The notes below the pieces were generated by a model, which saw only the letters and a program-made list of their open reading frames with translations, made no database searches and was not told where the DNA came from. Made by a program: the position numbers and the translations under genes. This document shows positions 4,891 to 6,582 of a stretch of 6,582 bases of DNA, piece by piece. Positions within the stretch are counted from its first letter, which is position 1. Each line of letters starts with the position of its first letter. Origin of the DNA: a bacterium (GTDB lineage: Bacteria; Patescibacteriota; Minisyncoccia; CAIUEV01; JAHKAQ01); NCBI GenBank assembly GCA_018399475.1, contig JAGYOS010000122.1:1-6582 (forward strand). Direction: 5' to 3'.

Positions 4891-6582
4891 TCAATTTTGA
4901 CTTTCACCGTTTTCTCCTGAAAAATAATTGCTAAAAGCTTCTTTGGCAACCGGTACGGCCGCATCGGAACTTTCACCGCCTTCTTCAACAATTACTGCCA
5001 ACACCAATTGAGGATTTTCCGCCGGAGCAAAACCGACAAACCAAGAATGCGTATTATCAGTCCCTCCAATTTGAGCGGTTCCCGTTTTCCCGGCAACGGC
5101 CACAGCCAATTCGTTTAAAGTTTGAGCGGTTCCGGAGACTACCGTTTCTCTCATTGCCTCACGAACAAGCCGTAAATGAGATTCTTCAATGAAATTTGAA
5201 TCAATAATTTCCGGTTTTAGCTTTTCAACAAGTTCTCCCGATTCTCCATCAACAATTTGGTCTACCAAATAAGGGCGGTATAAAACGCCTCCATTGGCAA
5301 TAACAGTTATATAATTGGCAATTTGAAGAGGAGTAGCTGTTATGTCTCCTTGTCCGATAGAAATATGATAAGTGTCTCCAATATACCAGTTTTCCCCTTT
5401 TTCTTCCTCTTTCCATCCCGGAGTGGGAATAAAACCCGCTCTTTCAGCTTCCAAATCAATACCGGTCAAAGATCCCAGACCGAATTTTCTTTCGTATTCT
5501 CCTATTCTCTCCGGTCCCAAACCTCCAAAATTATCAAACCCCCCTCCCACAATATAGAAAAAAATATTACAAGATTCGGCAATAGCTTTTTTAAGATTAA
5601 TCCCCGGCCCATGAGTCTTCCAATCTTTAAAACTCCAACTGCCTATATGCAGCACCCCATGACAGTCAAAAGAAGTGTTTGAGTTAACAACTCCTTCCTC
5701 TAAAGCCGCTAATCCCAATAAAGGCTTAATAGTGGAACCGGGAGCATAAGTACCCGATACAGACCGGTTGAGCAAAGGTTTGGCGGAATTATTTATCAGG
5801 TCTTGATAATCGGCAGAATCAATTTTTCTGGAAAACAAATTATTGTCATAGCTTGGCAAGCTAATCAAGGCTCTAACCAAACCACTATTAGGATCAATGG
5901 CTACAGCAGCGCCTTTTACTGTTTCATCTTCACTTTTCTTATCTGCCAACACTTGCTCCATTGATTTATAAAGCGTTTCTTGAAGATCCTTATCAATCCC
6001 AAGAACCAAACGGTCGCCCGAACGAGGAATATTTTCTTCCAAACTTCTCAGAATTTTTCCCGAAGAATTAACTTCAACGTAAATGGAGCCGGGGTTACCC
6101 CGCAGATTTTTCTCCCAATGTTTTTCAACTCCCGTCTTCCCGATATTATCAGTCATTAAATAATCCGAATTTTTATTTAAATCTTCTTTACTGATTTTCC
6201 CGGTATAACCCAGTATATGAGAAAATAAAAAAGGATATTTATATTCTCTAATAGCAGTTTTTTCCACTATAAAACCGGGGCAATTCTCTTTAAGAATTTC
6301 CGTTTCAATAGCTTCCTCTCTGGTGATGTTTTCTTTAAGTAAGTAGGGTTGGGAAGAATCGGAAGAAAAATCTTCAGGAAGAGTAATCTCAAAAGCCGAA
6401 AAGCACTCATTTAAAACTTTCTCTTTAGAAGAATCGTCTGCCGGGAGAAGTGTTGGTATAAGAACCAAGTCAAAACTGGCAACGTTCGCCACTAATTCAT
6501 TCCCCTTTCTATCAGCAATAATTCCTCGAGGAGCTTTAACAATAATTTTATGGATTCTGTTTTTTTCAGCCTTTTGAACGTA
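4891..6582 (-). CDS. mrdA: Penicillin-binding protein 2, 5' end outside the window
   Basis: The frame is open from the right edge to TGA at 4893-4891, giving 563 residues. The membrane anchor and true start lie beyond the window. A GTG at 6492 is internal: the 30 codons before it encode the conserved APRGIIADRKGNEL block that opens the periplasmic part of class B PBPs. The pedestal domain includes ILGYTGKISKEDL and IGKTGVEKHWEKNLRG, characteristic of PBP2 rather than FtsI. The transpeptidase domain has S-T-I-K (5736-5725, nucleophile Ser), S-C-N (5574-5566) and K-T-G-T (5088-5077). WYIGDTYHISIGQGDITATP is the PBP2-type block. The enzyme cross-links peptidoglycan during cell elongation, normally with RodA. 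It is followed 77 bases later by the RmlC-like gene. Intact active-site motifs indicate a functional enzyme. Confidence 0.95.
   Translation of the reverse strand, partial: YVQKAEKNRIHKIIVKAPRGIIADRKGNELVANVASFDLVLIPTLLPADDSSKEKVLNECFSAFEITLPEDFSSDSSQPYLLKENITREEAIETEILKENCPGFIVEKTAIREYKYPFLFSHILGYTGKISKEDLNKNSDYLMTDNIGKTGVEKHWEKNLRGNPGSIYVEVNSSGKILRSLEENIPRSGDRLVLGIDKDLQETLYKSMEQVLADKKSEDETVKGAAVAIDPNSGLVRALISLPSYDNNLFSRKIDSADYQDLINNSAKPLLNRSVSGTYAPGSTIKPLLGLAALEEGVVNSNTSFDCHGVLHIGSWSFKDWKTHGPGINLKKAIAESCNIFFYIVGGGFDNFGGLGPERIGEYERKFGLGSLTGIDLEAERAGFIPTPGWKEEEKGENWYIGDTYHISIGQGDITATPLQIANYITVIANGGVLYRPYLVDQIVDGESGELVEKLKPEIIDSNFIEESHLRLVREAMRETVVSGTAQTLNELAVAVAGKTGTAQIGGTDNTHSWFVGFAPAENPQLVLAVIVEEGGESSDAAVPVAKEAFSNYFSGENGESQN

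Noticed and set aside
5323..5682. Plus-strand ORF of 119 codons inside the PBP2 gene.
   Set aside because: It is antisense to the conserved transpeptidase domain and low in recognisable protein features; a shadow frame.
6490..6492. GTG as the start of the PBP2 gene.
   Set aside because: The same frame continues upstream to the edge and encodes the conserved APRGII-x-DR block, so GTG is an internal Val codon.

Overview
The window is AT-rich, tightly packed bacterial DNA. Every gene I can support lies on the minus strand and is read from right to left. Several things suggest a member of the Candidate Phyla Radiation (Patescibacteria, Parcubacteria-like): Lys/Ile/Glu-rich proteins, short gaps, a shortened YbaB, a tRNA without encoded CCA, and no recognisable Shine-Dalgarno sequence before any start codon. 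This is an inference from style, not from a marker gene. TGA serves as a normal stop (end of the PBP2 gene), so the TGA=Gly code of Gracilibacteria is not used.

Layout in the direction of transcription (right to left): the 3' part of a penicillin-binding protein 2 gene (6582-4891, 5' end outside the window); a small cupin of the dTDP-4-dehydrorhamnose 3,5-epimerase family (4813-4355); a Nudix hydrolase of the ADP-ribose pyrophosphatase type (4321-3746); a 100-bp inverted-repeat element (3761-3662); dTDP-glucose 4,6-dehydratase (3656-2652); dTDP-4-dehydrorhamnose reductase (2603-1722); a long-form glucose-1-phosphate thymidylyltransferase (1653-580); a short YbaB/EbfC-type nucleoid protein (546-304); a decayed tRNA-like sequence (280-204); tRNA-Val(GAC) (142-69); and the first 17 codons of an unidentified ORF leaving the left edge (51-1). 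The longest stretch without a coding region is about 250 bases (52-303), and it is mostly filled by the tRNA and the tRNA-like sequence.

The core is a four-gene dTDP-L-rhamnose cassette in the order C-B-D-A. RmlA activates glucose-1-phosphate with dTTP, RmlB dehydrates it to the 4-keto-6-deoxy sugar, the RmlC-like protein would epimerise it, and RmlD reduces it to dTDP-L-rhamnose, the donor for surface polysaccharide. The adjoining PBP2 is a cell-wall transpeptidase, so most of the window concerns the cell envelope.

I see no clearly new multi-gene system. The points most worth checking are the inverted-repeat element that supplies the Nudix C-terminus and a TATAAT box next to the rfbB start; the RmlC-like protein that seems to lack the family's active-site lysine; the decayed tRNA beside tRNA-Val; the U55-to-C change in tRNA-Val; and the lack of Shine-Dalgarno sites, with TAnnnT boxes close to several start codons.
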